The notes beneath the pieces were generated by a model. The model was not told where the DNA came from. It did not search any database and saw only the letters and a list, made by a program, of their open reading frames with translations. The position numbers and the translations under genes were made by a program. Below, one piece after another: positions 25,123 to 33,536 of a stretch of 60,248 nt of DNA. This DNA is from Acidobacteriota bacterium (GTDB lineage Bacteria; Acidobacteriota; Terriglobia; Bryobacterales; Bryobacteraceae): assembly GCA_016213775.1 (NCBI GenBank), contig JACQZR010000203.1, forward strand, positions 1-60,248, given 5' to 3'. The number at the start of each line of letters is the position of its first letter. The first letter of the stretch is position 1.

Positions 25123-26520
25123 TTAGCGAGCCAGCCGACCGAACATCTCCAGCAACGCGGCTGTGATCTTGCGCGACGCTTCCTTCTCCAGCCGGTTGGT
25201 GCCGAGCCATGTCTCGTAGCCGCCCAACTCATGCTGTTCCGGCGTCGGCAGGTACCCGTAGTGCCCGTTGGCAAGTTCCATCGTGAAGGTAGTGCGCAAC
25301 GGGCTCTTCGCCTTGATCGCCAGTCCGGTCTCAGTGAACACTTCACACGGAATCGCCGCGATGCCGAGATCACCGATGCGCATCGTCTGCAGCAGAACGT
25401 CAGCGAACTCGGGGGCCTTCGAAAGTTCAATCGCGCGCTCCGCGTAGGCCTTGGCCCGTGCCGGTAGTTTCTTCTCGTCCGGCTCGGCGAGGTACTGCTG
25501 TGCGCGCTCCAGTTGCGCCGCCGTGGGCTTGCGGTAGCGCAGCGGAAGCTCCCTTTCCTCCATACCGATCCGCGCCACGCCGCTGTACTTCGTTTCCCGA
25601 TAGGCCTTCATGGCGCTGTCCGCGAGTTTACCGGCCACGATGCGTATCTTCTCCATCGGCTCGCGCCGCGGGTCGGCGTTGTGGAAATTGATGTTGTTGA
25701 CGTCACCGCTTGTTCCATTAGAAAGCGCCGCGACAAACGCCGGCGACGCGCCCTCGGCCGCGAGGCGTTCCTTCATCAGCCGCGCGAATTCCCCAAAGTA
25801 ATCCGCCGACACCGTCAGCCGGGGCGTGTTGCCCACATAGTGTAGCGAGTAGTTGGCAAGCAGACCAAGCGGCTTGCCGGCCTTCGTCTTGATACTCACA
25901 ACTGTGAAGCCCGGATCCGTGCCTCCCGCCGGCCGGATGAGATTCCCGTCGCGCGGCGGGTTCATGCGGACCTGGTCCGTCCGTTCCCCGAACGGATTCA
26001 GCGGCATCGACTCCGGCTTCACAAACCAGCGGCGGTTGTGCAGTTCCTCCGGTTCCTCATGCACCGTCCAGCCAATCAGCGCGGGTTCGCGCCGCCGGTG
26101 CGCTTCCGTCACCGCCTCAACCATCCTGTCCTCGAGCAGCTTCTGATAGGCGAGTTCTTCCACGCTGGCGCCTTCGGGTTTCGACGGCGGCGCGCTGTGC
26201 GAGTGTGTTGCCGCCATCAGCATGTGCGACGTGGGGATGCCGGTTGCCTTGGACGCCCGTGCTTTGGCGCGATCGTAGAGCGGCCGCGGCAGGTAGCAAC
26301 TGTCGATCACGACGATCGCAGTTTTCCTCGATCCATCGTCGAAGACAAACGCTCGCGCGTGCAGCGGGTCGGAAGCTCTGTCGGCATAGATGCGATCGAA
26401 CCCGCCGATCAGCCGCACCGGCCACTTTTGCGGCGTGATGTCGGCGGCGTAGACGCCGCCTCGGAATTCGGCCGCGCAGGCGAGCGGAATCAGCAGCAGG
26501 AGCGGAAGCAGTCGAATCAT
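25123..26520 (-). CDS. Secreted neutral/alkaline ceramidase-like hydrolase (N-terminal domain only)
   Basis: A 465-residue exported protein (signal peptide RLLPLLLLIPLACAA) of the family annotated as neutral/alkaline non-lysosomal ceramidase N-terminal domain. It shows the opening GGVYAADITPQKWPVRLIGG, an FVFDDGSRKTAIVVIDSC strand, the zinc-binding-type motif MAATHSHSAP, a later SLHYVGN and NGTSGDVNNINFH. True ceramidases are longer and carry a C-terminal Ig-like domain, so the substrate here may be different. These genes are abundant in Acidobacteriota and Planctomycetota. It lies 19 bases downstream of the NTF2-like gene on the same strand. Confidence 0.85.
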   Translation of the reverse strand: MIRLLPLLLLIPLACAAEFRGGVYAADITPQKWPVRLIGGFDRIYADRASDPLHARAFVFDDGSRKTAIVVIDSCYLPRPLYDRAKARASKATGIPTSHMLMAATHSHSAPPSKPEGASVEELAYQKLLEDRMVEAVTEAHRRREPALIGWTVHEEPEELHNRRWFVKPESMPLNPFGERTDQVRMNPPRDGNLIRPAGGTDPGFTVVSIKTKAGKPLGLLANYSLHYVGNTPRLTVSADYFGEFARLMKERLAAEGASPAFVAALSNGTSGDVNNINFHNADPRREPMEKIRIVAGKLADSAMKAYRETKYSGVARIGMEERELPLRYRKPTAAQLERAQQYLAEPDEKKLPARAKAYAERAIELSKAPEFADVLLQTMRIGDLGIAAIPCEVFTETGLAIKAKSPLRTTFTMELANGHYGYLPTPEQHELGGYETWLGTNRLEKEASRKITAALLEMFGRLAR

Positions 26521-26539
26521 CTTGCGCCGATGATATCAC

Positions 26540-26896
26540 CTACGACGGATTAGTCAGAGGCCGCGGGTCGAAGTACGCACGCGAGCTGCACACAAGACCA
26601 TCCACAACGGTAAAGAGTTCCATCACAGGGATGACTCCCGCCACGGTGTGCGCGTCCCACTGCACGATCACCGACTGGCCGTCCACCCACGAACGCAGAA
26701 TGTGGATGTCCTGAATGATGTTCGGCATCGGTGCGACAAACTCGAGGAACGCCGCCTTGCCTTCCTGAGGACCATTGGTCAGCGGATCTTCAAACCGGAT
26801 TCCGTCCGCTACGGGGAATCCATCGGCGTTCCCGCAGCGCAAGCAGTCCAGATAGCAGTGCGCGGCTTCCAATGGTGTACGAGTAAGGGTTTCCAT
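26540..26896 (-). CDS. SnoaL/NTF2-like small protein
   Basis: A 118-residue protein with the cone-shaped alpha/beta fold pattern of NTF2-like proteins: an N-terminal helix (LEAAHCYLDCLRCGN), a DGIRFEDPLTNGP segment and closing strands (VDGQSVIVQWDAH, PVMELFTVVDGLVCSSRAYFDP). Relatives include SnoaL-like isomerases and binding proteins of unknown substrate. Its first 107 bases overlap the 3' end of the flippase gene in another frame, which is unusual. Good family-like features make it likely to be real. Confidence 0.75.
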   Translation of the reverse strand: METLTRTPLEAAHCYLDCLRCGNADGFPVADGIRFEDPLTNGPQEGKAAFLEFVAPMPNIIQDIHILRSWVDGQSVIVQWDAHTVAGVIPVMELFTVVDGLVCSSRAYFDPRPLTNPS

Positions 26897-28232
26897 GCCT
26901 CCTGATACGCATCTCGCCTAACGCCGGATTCATTTGCGTCTTGGTTTGCTCGCCCGTTTGGGTGCCGGCTATGCGCCGGTACACTTTGTCCACCATCGCC
27001 ACACTCACCAGCAGTTGCAGGAAATAGCCGCCTGCCTGGGCATAGGCCGCCCCCAAAACACCGTAGCGCGGAATCAGCCACCACGCCGCTGCGCAGATAG
27101 TCGCCCCGACCGCCAGGTGCATCGGAACCTGTTCCTTGATGTACCGCGCGGACGACAAAGAATAGCCCGCGCAAGTGGCCAGCACCGAGAACGCGCTCCC
27201 CACCATCAGCCATTGGAATGCTTCCGTCTGGGTGGCGAACTTCGGACCGTACAACAAACCCAGCGCCTCCCTCCCCCAAAACAAGGCAAAGCCAATCCCG
27301 CCCGCACTGATGATGCCTCCCAATACCGCCAGTTTCCCGGCACGCCTCATGTACCCGTTGGCATCCCCATTCACCGAACAGCGTGCCATCGCCGGCCCAC
27401 TCGCCTGCCCCATCGCAATCACAAGGGTGTTGGCGGCCAGGGCCACATACGACAGCGCAGAGAACAAACCCACCTCCCGCTCGCCATGGAAGTGCGCCAG
27501 CCAGAACCGGCACAGACTGCCATTCAACGACACGAGCATCAGGATGAAACCAAGCGGTCCGGCTTCCACCAGAATCTCTCTCGATTGCCGCAGCACCTTC
27601 GACCGCGACACGCTTTCGCGTATCCGGTGAAACGAATCCCACAACTTGCCCCGCCACACCCCCGAACGCCCCAGCGCCGGGATGTCGAATATCACCAACA
27701 CGGAAAACGACCAGACGCACGCGCCCAGCACTGCCCACACCGCGCTCTTGAGATAGAACACAATCGCCGTCATCACCACCAGCGAACCCAACCAGCGCAA
27801 CATCAGCGACTGCGCCACCACATCCATGCGTTCATATTGATGCAGCCGCCCCTGGATCACCTCGCTCGTTGCCTCAATCGCCTTCGAAGCCGTCAATCCG
27901 GCAATCACCGCCGCCGTCTGCCGGCTGTAGTTCCCGGACAGCGCCACAGCAGTACAAACCACAAAAGCCACCGCGGAAGTCATCATCCGGATCGTGAAGT
28001 AGTCAAGGAAATCGAAGTCCTCCCGAACGTCGGTGACTTGCAGCGCGCGCAGATTCAGGCTGGCCAGCAAAAACAACGGCGCCACCACCGCCAGACCCAG
28101 CGAATACTGCCCCACCATCGGCGCGTCCCCCAGCCGGGCCAGAATGACGATGAAGGCCCATTGCGCCCCTGCAAACGCCAGATTGCCGCTCAGCGCCCAT
28201 AGGAAGTTCACCCGAACATGCAACCTGCGCAT
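26790..28232 (-). CDS. Polysaccharide flippase (Wzx / MOP superfamily)
   Basis: A 480-residue membrane protein with about 12-14 hydrophobic helices, beginning FLWALSGNLAFAGAQWAFIVILARLG, the usual first helix of O-antigen and teichoic-acid flippases. It would move lipid-linked sugar units across the inner membrane. Helices continue to about residue 425 (AQAGGYFLQLLVSVAMVDKVY). The last 35-40 residues (from about RIRRHGN) are read from inside the NTF2-like gene in another frame and look non-native, so an original stop was probably lost by a frameshift. The gene starts next to a divergent heparinase-like gene, and the GT28 glycosyltransferase lies nearby. Confidence 0.88.
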   Translation of the reverse strand: MRRLHVRVNFLWALSGNLAFAGAQWAFIVILARLGDAPMVGQYSLGLAVVAPLFLLASLNLRALQVTDVREDFDFLDYFTIRMMTSAVAFVVCTAVALSGNYSRQTAAVIAGLTASKAIEATSEVIQGRLHQYERMDVVAQSLMLRWLGSLVVMTAIVFYLKSAVWAVLGACVWSFSVLVIFDIPALGRSGVWRGKLWDSFHRIRESVSRSKVLRQSREILVEAGPLGFILMLVSLNGSLCRFWLAHFHGEREVGLFSALSYVALAANTLVIAMGQASGPAMARCSVNGDANGYMRRAGKLAVLGGIISAGGIGFALFWGREALGLLYGPKFATQTEAFQWLMVGSAFSVLATCAGYSLSSARYIKEQVPMHLAVGATICAAAWWLIPRYGVLGAAYAQAGGYFLQLLVSVAMVDKVYRRIAGTQTGEQTKTQMNPALGEMRIRRHGNPYSYTIGSRALLSGLLALRERRWIPRSGRNPV

Positions 28233-28340
28233 TTACTCTCCATGCGGTTCCATCGTCACCGCGTTGGCCTAACTGAAGACTTCCACCAATGTTTTCATTT
28301 GTATGGGGAAAGCCACCGAGTTCCGTCTTGTATACTGCCC

Positions 28341-30641
28341 TTGTTGACACATATTCTCCTGATCCCATTACTGGCAGCGATTGCCCCCGCGCAACCCACC
28401 ATCTACGCCCCTGACGCAAGGCGCCTCAATACCGCGCAACTCATCGCCTCCACCGCGCACGTCCGTGCTCTCTCCATGGATCAGCTTCGCGCACTCGTTC
28501 CCCGGCAATCGGGCCTCTACTTCGTCGGCTGCCCCAATTGCCAGGCCGGCCGTCAGGAACATCAACTCATCTGGAACCCGGCGGACCCTGACGCGGTCCA
28601 GTGCCAATACTGCAAACACCGCTATCCGAGCGCGAAATACCCGGAAAACGACCGCCTTCGAGTCCAATCCCCACGCGGCGAAACGCACGACTATCCCTAT
28701 TGGGAAGACGCCTCCGGCTACCGCTACTTCTTTGGCGCCCGCCGCGACGATCTCGTAAAGGACTACCTCTCCACGCAAGCCCGCAACCTCGCGCTGCTGT
28801 ACGCGGGCACCGGAGACAAGCAACACGCGCAACGCGCCGCGGCAATCCTGCAGCGCTTCGCTGAGGTCTTCCCCAACTGGTGCTTCCACTACGACTATCC
28901 GTTCAGGCAAAAACAAATCTTCCCCGGAATGTTCGCCCCGGAAAAATACGTCCCCGAACTGCGCGGCGCGCGCTGGAGCTGGTGGGCCTACAACGACATG
29001 CCCGCAGCCCTTCTGGAAACCTACGACCTCATTTCCCCGGCCGCGGTTCTCACACCTGCCGAACGCAGTGCCATCGAAACGAACTTATTCCGCCTCGCCG
29101 CCGACGAGCTGATGAGTTTCCGCGAGCCGAACTCCAACATGAGCCCCACCATGTGGGCCCACCTGGTTCGCGCCGGCCGCATCCTCCGCGAGCCGCGCTA
29201 CACCGATTCGGCCCTGTCGCGCATCCCCACGCTGATCGCGCTCAAGTTCTACTACGACGGCTCCTGGGCGGAAGGCGCGCCTTCCTACGCGCGCCAGACT
29301 GTTCGTAATTTGAAGCAGGTGGTCACGCTGGCCGGATCGGCGCGGATGCCGGTGGAACTGCTATTGGCCGAAGAAGCCATCGCGAAAATGCGCCTCCCGA
29401 ACGGACGTCCTGCGCCGATGCACGACACCTGGTCCACCGATCGCGATGAACCGCTCGCCAGGAGCCAGCCCACGCTGCTCCCCGCCCTTGGCCACGGAAT
29501 CCTCGGCGGCGGCGCCGGCGATCGGCAATGGCAGGCCCACCTTACCTGGTCGGGCGGCTACGGCCACCAGCACGCTGACCATCTCTCGCTGCTCCTCTTC
29601 GCACGCGGCAAAGAACTGCTCTCCGACCTCGGCTACACCCACACGCGTTACCGCCCCTGGACCCTCGCTACAGTCGCCCACAACACCGTCGTCATCGACG
29701 AGCGGAATCAAAACATGCAGCAGGGAGACGGCGCGCTCCTCGACTTCGACACCTCCCACCCGCGTGTGCAACTCATCATGGCATCAGGCGAACGCGCCTA
29801 CCCGCAACTCGCGAAACTCTATAGCCGCACACTCATCTCCGTGGACGGCGCCTACCTGATCGACCGCTTCGAAGTGGAAGGCGGCTCCATCCACGACTAT
29901 TTCCTTCACGGCGACGCTGACAACGGCGGCATCGCGCAAATCGAAGGACCGTCCACCCCCATCCCACCAATCCCCAATTGGAAGCCCACAGCCAACGAGG
30001 GCGAGATCTCGCGCATCTACGAACCCACATACGCTTTCGGCTTTCTAAGCGAGCAACGCAAGCACTCCATCGCAACAGCGCGAGTCGTGCCGGTCGCCAT
30101 GCCGCAAAGCCTCCGCGTGCACTTTCTCGCCGAAGCCGGAGACGAACTCATCACCGGCGCCAACCCGTCCATCCGCGGCGCAGGTGAAGACGACGCCCGC
30201 CTCGATCAGCACCAGCGGGGGTTCTTCCGTGCCCGCCGGCACGCATCGAAGAGCACCTTCCTCGCCGTGATCGAAATCGCCCCCGGCGTCACCGCCGTGG
30301 AAGCCGCCCCGAACGGCCTGCGCATTCGCATCAATGACCGCACCGACGAAGTCCAATTCGCGCCCGGCGTCGTCCGCATACCGAACCTGAACTACTCGAC
30401 CAAGCCATCACGCGGAGGCGACTTGAAGGCCATCGAAGACGGCTGGTTCGTCACGCAAACCAACCAGCGTCCTCCCAAAGGCAAGCTCGTGAGGTTGATC
30501 ACAGAGGACGGCTGGGTGTACCCATTCGAAACCCCCGTCCGCGGCGCCCTTGACTGGAACGCATCCACCGGGACCATGAAACTGGAAAGGTTCCCCCACC
30601 GTTCCCATCAAGGCAAAGTACGCGTCGAATGGCGCGACTAA
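28341..30641 (+). CDS. Secreted heparinase II/III-like polysaccharide lyase
   Basis: The frame is open upstream but a signal peptide (THILLIPLLAAIAPAQ) begins after TTG 28341 or 28344, which I prefer as the start (about 766 residues). No Shine-Dalgarno is visible. Residues about 65-110 hold two CxxC pairs (CPNCQ and CQYCKH), a likely zinc knuckle. An alpha/alpha toroid follows (NLALLYAGTGDKQHAQRAAA, SNMSPTMWAHLVRAGRIL), then a beta-sandwich with the heparinase signature GYGHQHADHLSLLLFARGKE and AHNTVVIDE. Such enzymes cleave acidic glycans by beta-elimination. The substrate is unknown. It is divergent from the flippase, 109 bases away. Confidence 0.85.
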   Translation: MLTHILLIPLLAAIAPAQPTIYAPDARRLNTAQLIASTAHVRALSMDQLRALVPRQSGLYFVGCPNCQAGRQEHQLIWNPADPDAVQCQYCKHRYPSAKYPENDRLRVQSPRGETHDYPYWEDASGYRYFFGARRDDLVKDYLSTQARNLALLYAGTGDKQHAQRAAAILQRFAEVFPNWCFHYDYPFRQKQIFPGMFAPEKYVPELRGARWSWWAYNDMPAALLETYDLISPAAVLTPAERSAIETNLFRLAADELMSFREPNSNMSPTMWAHLVRAGRILREPRYTDSALSRIPTLIALKFYYDGSWAEGAPSYARQTVRNLKQVVTLAGSARMPVELLLAEEAIAKMRLPNGRPAPMHDTWSTDRDEPLARSQPTLLPALGHGILGGGAGDRQWQAHLTWSGGYGHQHADHLSLLLFARGKELLSDLGYTHTRYRPWTLATVAHNTVVIDERNQNMQQGDGALLDFDTSHPRVQLIMASGERAYPQLAKLYSRTLISVDGAYLIDRFEVEGGSIHDYFLHGDADNGGIAQIEGPSTPIPPIPNWKPTANEGEISRIYEPTYAFGFLSEQRKHSIATARVVPVAMPQSLRVHFLAEAGDELITGANPSIRGAGEDDARLDQHQRGFFRARRHASKSTFLAVIEIAPGVTAVEAAPNGLRIRINDRTDEVQFAPGVVRIPNLNYSTKPSRGGDLKAIEDGWFVTQTNQRPPKGKLVRLITEDGWVYPFETPVRGALDWNASTGTMKLERFPHRSHQGKVRVEWRD

Positions 30642-30818
30642 TTGCACTGAACTCAAGAGCGACCGGAGGCGGTGGGCTAGCTGTTGAGGGTGACCAGGCG
30701 ACCCGTAGGATGAGCGGCTGGCGTGGCTCAGCGGGCTTGGGTGTCGGGCGGCTTCGGTTCGTTCTGTAATTAGGCAGCGCGCGCTTCGGCGAGCTCACGG
30801 GCTGGCGATGAAGGGCGA
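30642..30818. other. Gap with no recognisable gene
   Basis: These 177 bases between convergent genes contain several stops in all frames on the plus strand. A minus-strand open frame crosses them, but its composition (Pro/Arg/Ser-rich) looks like a shadow. No terminator with a U-run was seen. Confidence 0.5.
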
Positions 30819-31976
30819 TCATGTTGCGGAGCCGCCGGCCTCCATGATTCGCTCCAACAGCGATGGAATTTCGAAGACCGCCCGATTCGTCAGCTTATGA
30901 GTATTTGCCCGGTAAAGATCGAGGGTGTTTCCCGCAAGCAGTTGCCGCACCGCCTTATCGACATCGCGAAAGCTCGACAACACCAACCCGGTCTCGTTCT
31001 CCGTCAGCCACTCGGCGTTGTACCGCTCTTGAGGAAGGGTCCATGCATTGCGCTCCACAATGGCCGGCAGACGCATGTGCATCGCCTCGCTCAAACTGCC
31101 CGGGCCAGGTTTTCCGATCATGAAATCCGATAGGTGCATGAACGCCGGAATCTCCGTCGTGAACCCTTCCACGTGCACCGGCATCGGCCACTTGCGGTCG
31201 CTCAACCGCCTCCGCAACGCATCGTTCTTCCCGCAAATCGCTATGAACTGCGCCGCCGTCTGATCCTCAGCGAGCCGCTGCAGAATCGACTCCATCACAG
31301 TCGACCCCTGCCCCCCAAACAAAATCAGCCCGGTCGGCCTCTCCGGTTCCAGCCGCAGTTTCCTCCGTTCGGCAACGCGGTCCATCATCACCGGTTCATA
31401 GAAACGCGGATTCAAAACCATGCCCGAAACCCGCAGCACTTTCTCCCGCGCATACCCCATCGCCATCGCCTGCCGCACCGCTCTCTCCGATCCGCAAATC
31501 CAATACTGATCCTGCCCTGGCTCCATCCAGAAATGTGGCGGGTAATCGGCAAGGTCCGTCAGAATCGTCACCAGCGGCGTCTTCGGTAGCGCCGCCTGCA
31601 ATGATTGGTAGAGCGCACGGGCGAAATTCGGAATCACCGAAACCACCATGTCCGGCTTCGATTCCTCCCAGAATTTCTTCAGTTCGCTCACCTGCGCCGG
31701 ATGGTACAACCGGATCAGTGTGTGCATGATCACCAGCATCTGTGGCGAACCCAGCGTCCAACCCTTCTTCAAAATCAGTTTGTACACATCCTGCAGCCGG
31801 ATGCCGGAGATCTTGCGGAATATGTCCAGGTGATCGAGGATTTCCTGGAAATTCACCAGCCGCACGTCCCACCCTCGTTGTTTCTCGATCACCGACTTCA
31901 GCGCCGTAGCCGCGGCCCGGTGCCCACCTCCCGCGTCGAAGAACACGAAATCCACTTTCCGCGGACGCTCTTGCAT
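30819..31976 (-). CDS. GT28-family glycosyltransferase (MGDG-synthase/MurG-like)
   Basis: A 385-residue GT-B fold enzyme. The N-terminal domain opens with FVFFDAGGGHRAAATAL, the glycine-rich acceptor-side loop of diacylglycerol galactosyl/glucosyltransferases. The C-terminal domain has LILFGGQGSTVM, VEGFTTEIPAFMHLSDFMIGKPGPGSLSEAM (sugar-nucleotide pocket) and LPQERYNAEWLTENETGLV. It should add a hexose from a UDP-sugar to a lipid acceptor at the membrane surface. Diacylglycerol is the likely acceptor but is not proven. It is divergent from a PAP2 phosphatase, an enzyme type that produces diacylglycerol. Confidence 0.88.
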   Translation of the reverse strand: MQERPRKVDFVFFDAGGGHRAAATALKSVIEKQRGWDVRLVNFQEILDHLDIFRKISGIRLQDVYKLILKKGWTLGSPQMLVIMHTLIRLYHPAQVSELKKFWEESKPDMVVSVIPNFARALYQSLQAALPKTPLVTILTDLADYPPHFWMEPGQDQYWICGSERAVRQAMAMGYAREKVLRVSGMVLNPRFYEPVMMDRVAERRKLRLEPERPTGLILFGGQGSTVMESILQRLAEDQTAAQFIAICGKNDALRRRLSDRKWPMPVHVEGFTTEIPAFMHLSDFMIGKPGPGSLSEAMHMRLPAIVERNAWTLPQERYNAEWLTENETGLVLSSFRDVDKAVRQLLAGNTLDLYRANTHKLTNRAVFEIPSLLERIMEAGGSAT

Positions 31977-32127
31977 TCTCGTGCCAGATTAGCAGACACT
32001 TTGTCAGCCAGGCCACCCAAAACAATTCGATTCACGAATGTTTTTTCCACCGTTGACGGCGATGTAACAAAACCGAGTCACACTGAAGCTGTCGAAAGAC
32101 GGGTACACTCGTAGAGAGGGGCGAACC

Positions 32128-32652
32128 TTGGCAGTCCTTAGTTTCATTCTGTCGCGTGACCACTCGCTGATGCGGAGAGTGAACCGCTGGCATGCGCCCC
32201 GTTGGATCCGCCTGTGGATGATCTGCGCCACTCGCGGAGGCGACGGCTGGCTTTGGTATCCCATTCTAATCGCGATGCTCCTGTTCGGCGGTGAACCCAA
32301 GTACCGCGCCGTTGCCTCTGCGGCGTTGTCCGTGGCCTTGGGCATCGTTCTGTTCCTCTGGATGAAGCAGCTCACCGGCCGCCGGCGCCCCTGCCACATT
32401 GAACCGCATTGCTGGGCCAGCTTGATGCCTCCTGATCAGTTCTCATTCCCCTCGGGCCACACGATTACGGCGTTCTGCATGGCGGTCAGCCTCACGCAGT
32501 TCTATCCGGGCCTCGCTGTCGGATTGTACTTCTGCGCATTCAGCATTGCCGCTTCCCGCATCCTGCTCGGCATGCACTTTCTCAGCGACGTGATCGCCGG
32601 CGCGATCCTCGGCTCCGGACTCGCCTACGTGGTCTACGGTTTCTTCGTCTAG
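32128..32652 (+). CDS. PAP2-type membrane phosphatase
   Basis: A 174-residue PAP2 enzyme with all three phosphatase motifs: K80 in KQLTGRRRP (80-88), PSGH (108-111) and SRILLGMHFLSD (143-154; Arg144, His150, Asp154). About five transmembrane helices are present. The TTG start follows GAGAGG at 32114-32119. It removes phosphate from a lipid phosphate such as phosphatidate or undecaprenyl diphosphate. The adjoining GT28 gene fits glycolipid formation from diacylglycerol, but either role is possible. A 151-base divergent region upstream holds both promoters. Confidence 0.93.
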   Translation: MAVLSFILSRDHSLMRRVNRWHAPRWIRLWMICATRGGDGWLWYPILIAMLLFGGEPKYRAVASAALSVALGIVLFLWMKQLTGRRRPCHIEPHCWASLMPPDQFSFPSGHTITAFCMAVSLTQFYPGLAVGLYFCAFSIAASRILLGMHFLSDVIAGAILGSGLAYVVYGFFV

Positions 32653-32693
32653 ACGCACTTCCCACACGCGCCGCGCGGCTGTAAACTGTTGTC

Positions 32694-33536
32694 ATGACCC
32701 TCACCCGTCGCGGTTTCCTCGCCACCAGCGCTCTCGCCGCGCTCCCCGCCGCCGCCAAGAACCACAGCTTCAAAATCGGAGTTACGGATTGGAATCTCCG
32801 GTTAACCGGCAAGCTCGAAGCAGTCGCCGTCGCGCGCAAACTCGGCTTCGCCGGCGTCCAGGTGAGCCTTGGCCGCAAAGCCGCCGATAAGCTCCCGCTC
32901 GACAACGCCGAAGTGATCGCCCAGTACATCACCGCCGGCAAGAAAGAAGGCATTCGTCTCGCGGGCACCTGCCTCGACATCCTCCACGTCAACTACCTCA
33001 AGAACGACAAGCTCGGGCAGAAGTGGATCGCCGACGGCATCCCGATCACCAAAAAGCTCGATGCCAAGGTGATGCTGCTTCCGTTCTTCGGCAAAGGCGC
33101 GCTGGAGACCCAGCAGGAAAAGGAATACGTCGGCGACGTACTCCGCGAGCTCGGCCCCGAAGCCGAAAAGGCGGGCGTCCAACTCGGACTGGAGGACACC
33201 ATCTCCGCCGAAGACAACGTCCGCATCATGGAGCGGTCCCGCTCCAAGGCCGTCCTTACCTATTACGACGTCGGCAACTCCACGCGCGCCGGTTTCGACC
33301 CTATCCGCGAGATCCGCTGGCTGGGCAAGAAGCGCATCTGCCAAGTCCACCTCAAGGACAATCCCGGCTATCTCGGCGAAGGGAAGATCGACTTCCCCGG
33401 CGTCCTCAAAGCCCTTCGCGACATCGGCTACGACGCCTTCGCCGTCCTCGAAACCGACTCGCCCTCCAAGAACGTCGAAGCCGACATGAAGCGCAACCTC
33501 ACCTACCTCATGAAGACGCTTGATGGACGCGGCTGA
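32694..33536 (+). CDS. Tat-exported sugar phosphate isomerase/epimerase (xylose-isomerase-like TIM barrel)
   Basis: A 280-residue TIM-barrel protein with a Tat signal (TRRGFLATSALAALPAAA). Metal-ligand-type elements of AP endonuclease 2-like sugar isomerases are visible: VQLGLEDTISAEDN (Glu), YYDVGNSTRAGFDP (Asp), CQVHLKDNPGYLGEGKIDF (His) and FAVLETDSP (Glu). The likely reaction is isomerisation or epimerisation of a ketose, or 3-keto-glycoside cleavage. It is directly followed by the alpha/beta hydrolase gene (GTG immediately after TGA), so the two act together or at least share a transcript. Confidence 0.9.
   Translation: MTLTRRGFLATSALAALPAAAKNHSFKIGVTDWNLRLTGKLEAVAVARKLGFAGVQVSLGRKAADKLPLDNAEVIAQYITAGKKEGIRLAGTCLDILHVNYLKNDKLGQKWIADGIPITKKLDAKVMLLPFFGKGALETQQEKEYVGDVLRELGPEAEKAGVQLGLEDTISAEDNVRIMERSRSKAVLTYYDVGNSTRAGFDPIREIRWLGKKRICQVHLKDNPGYLGEGKIDFPGVLKALRDIGYDAFAVLETDSPSKNVEADMKRNLTYLMKTLDGRG

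Noticed and set aside
30642-30818. Possible insertion-sequence scrap between the heparinase-like and GT28 genes
   Set aside because: No inverted repeats, target duplication or transposase-like residues could be seen.
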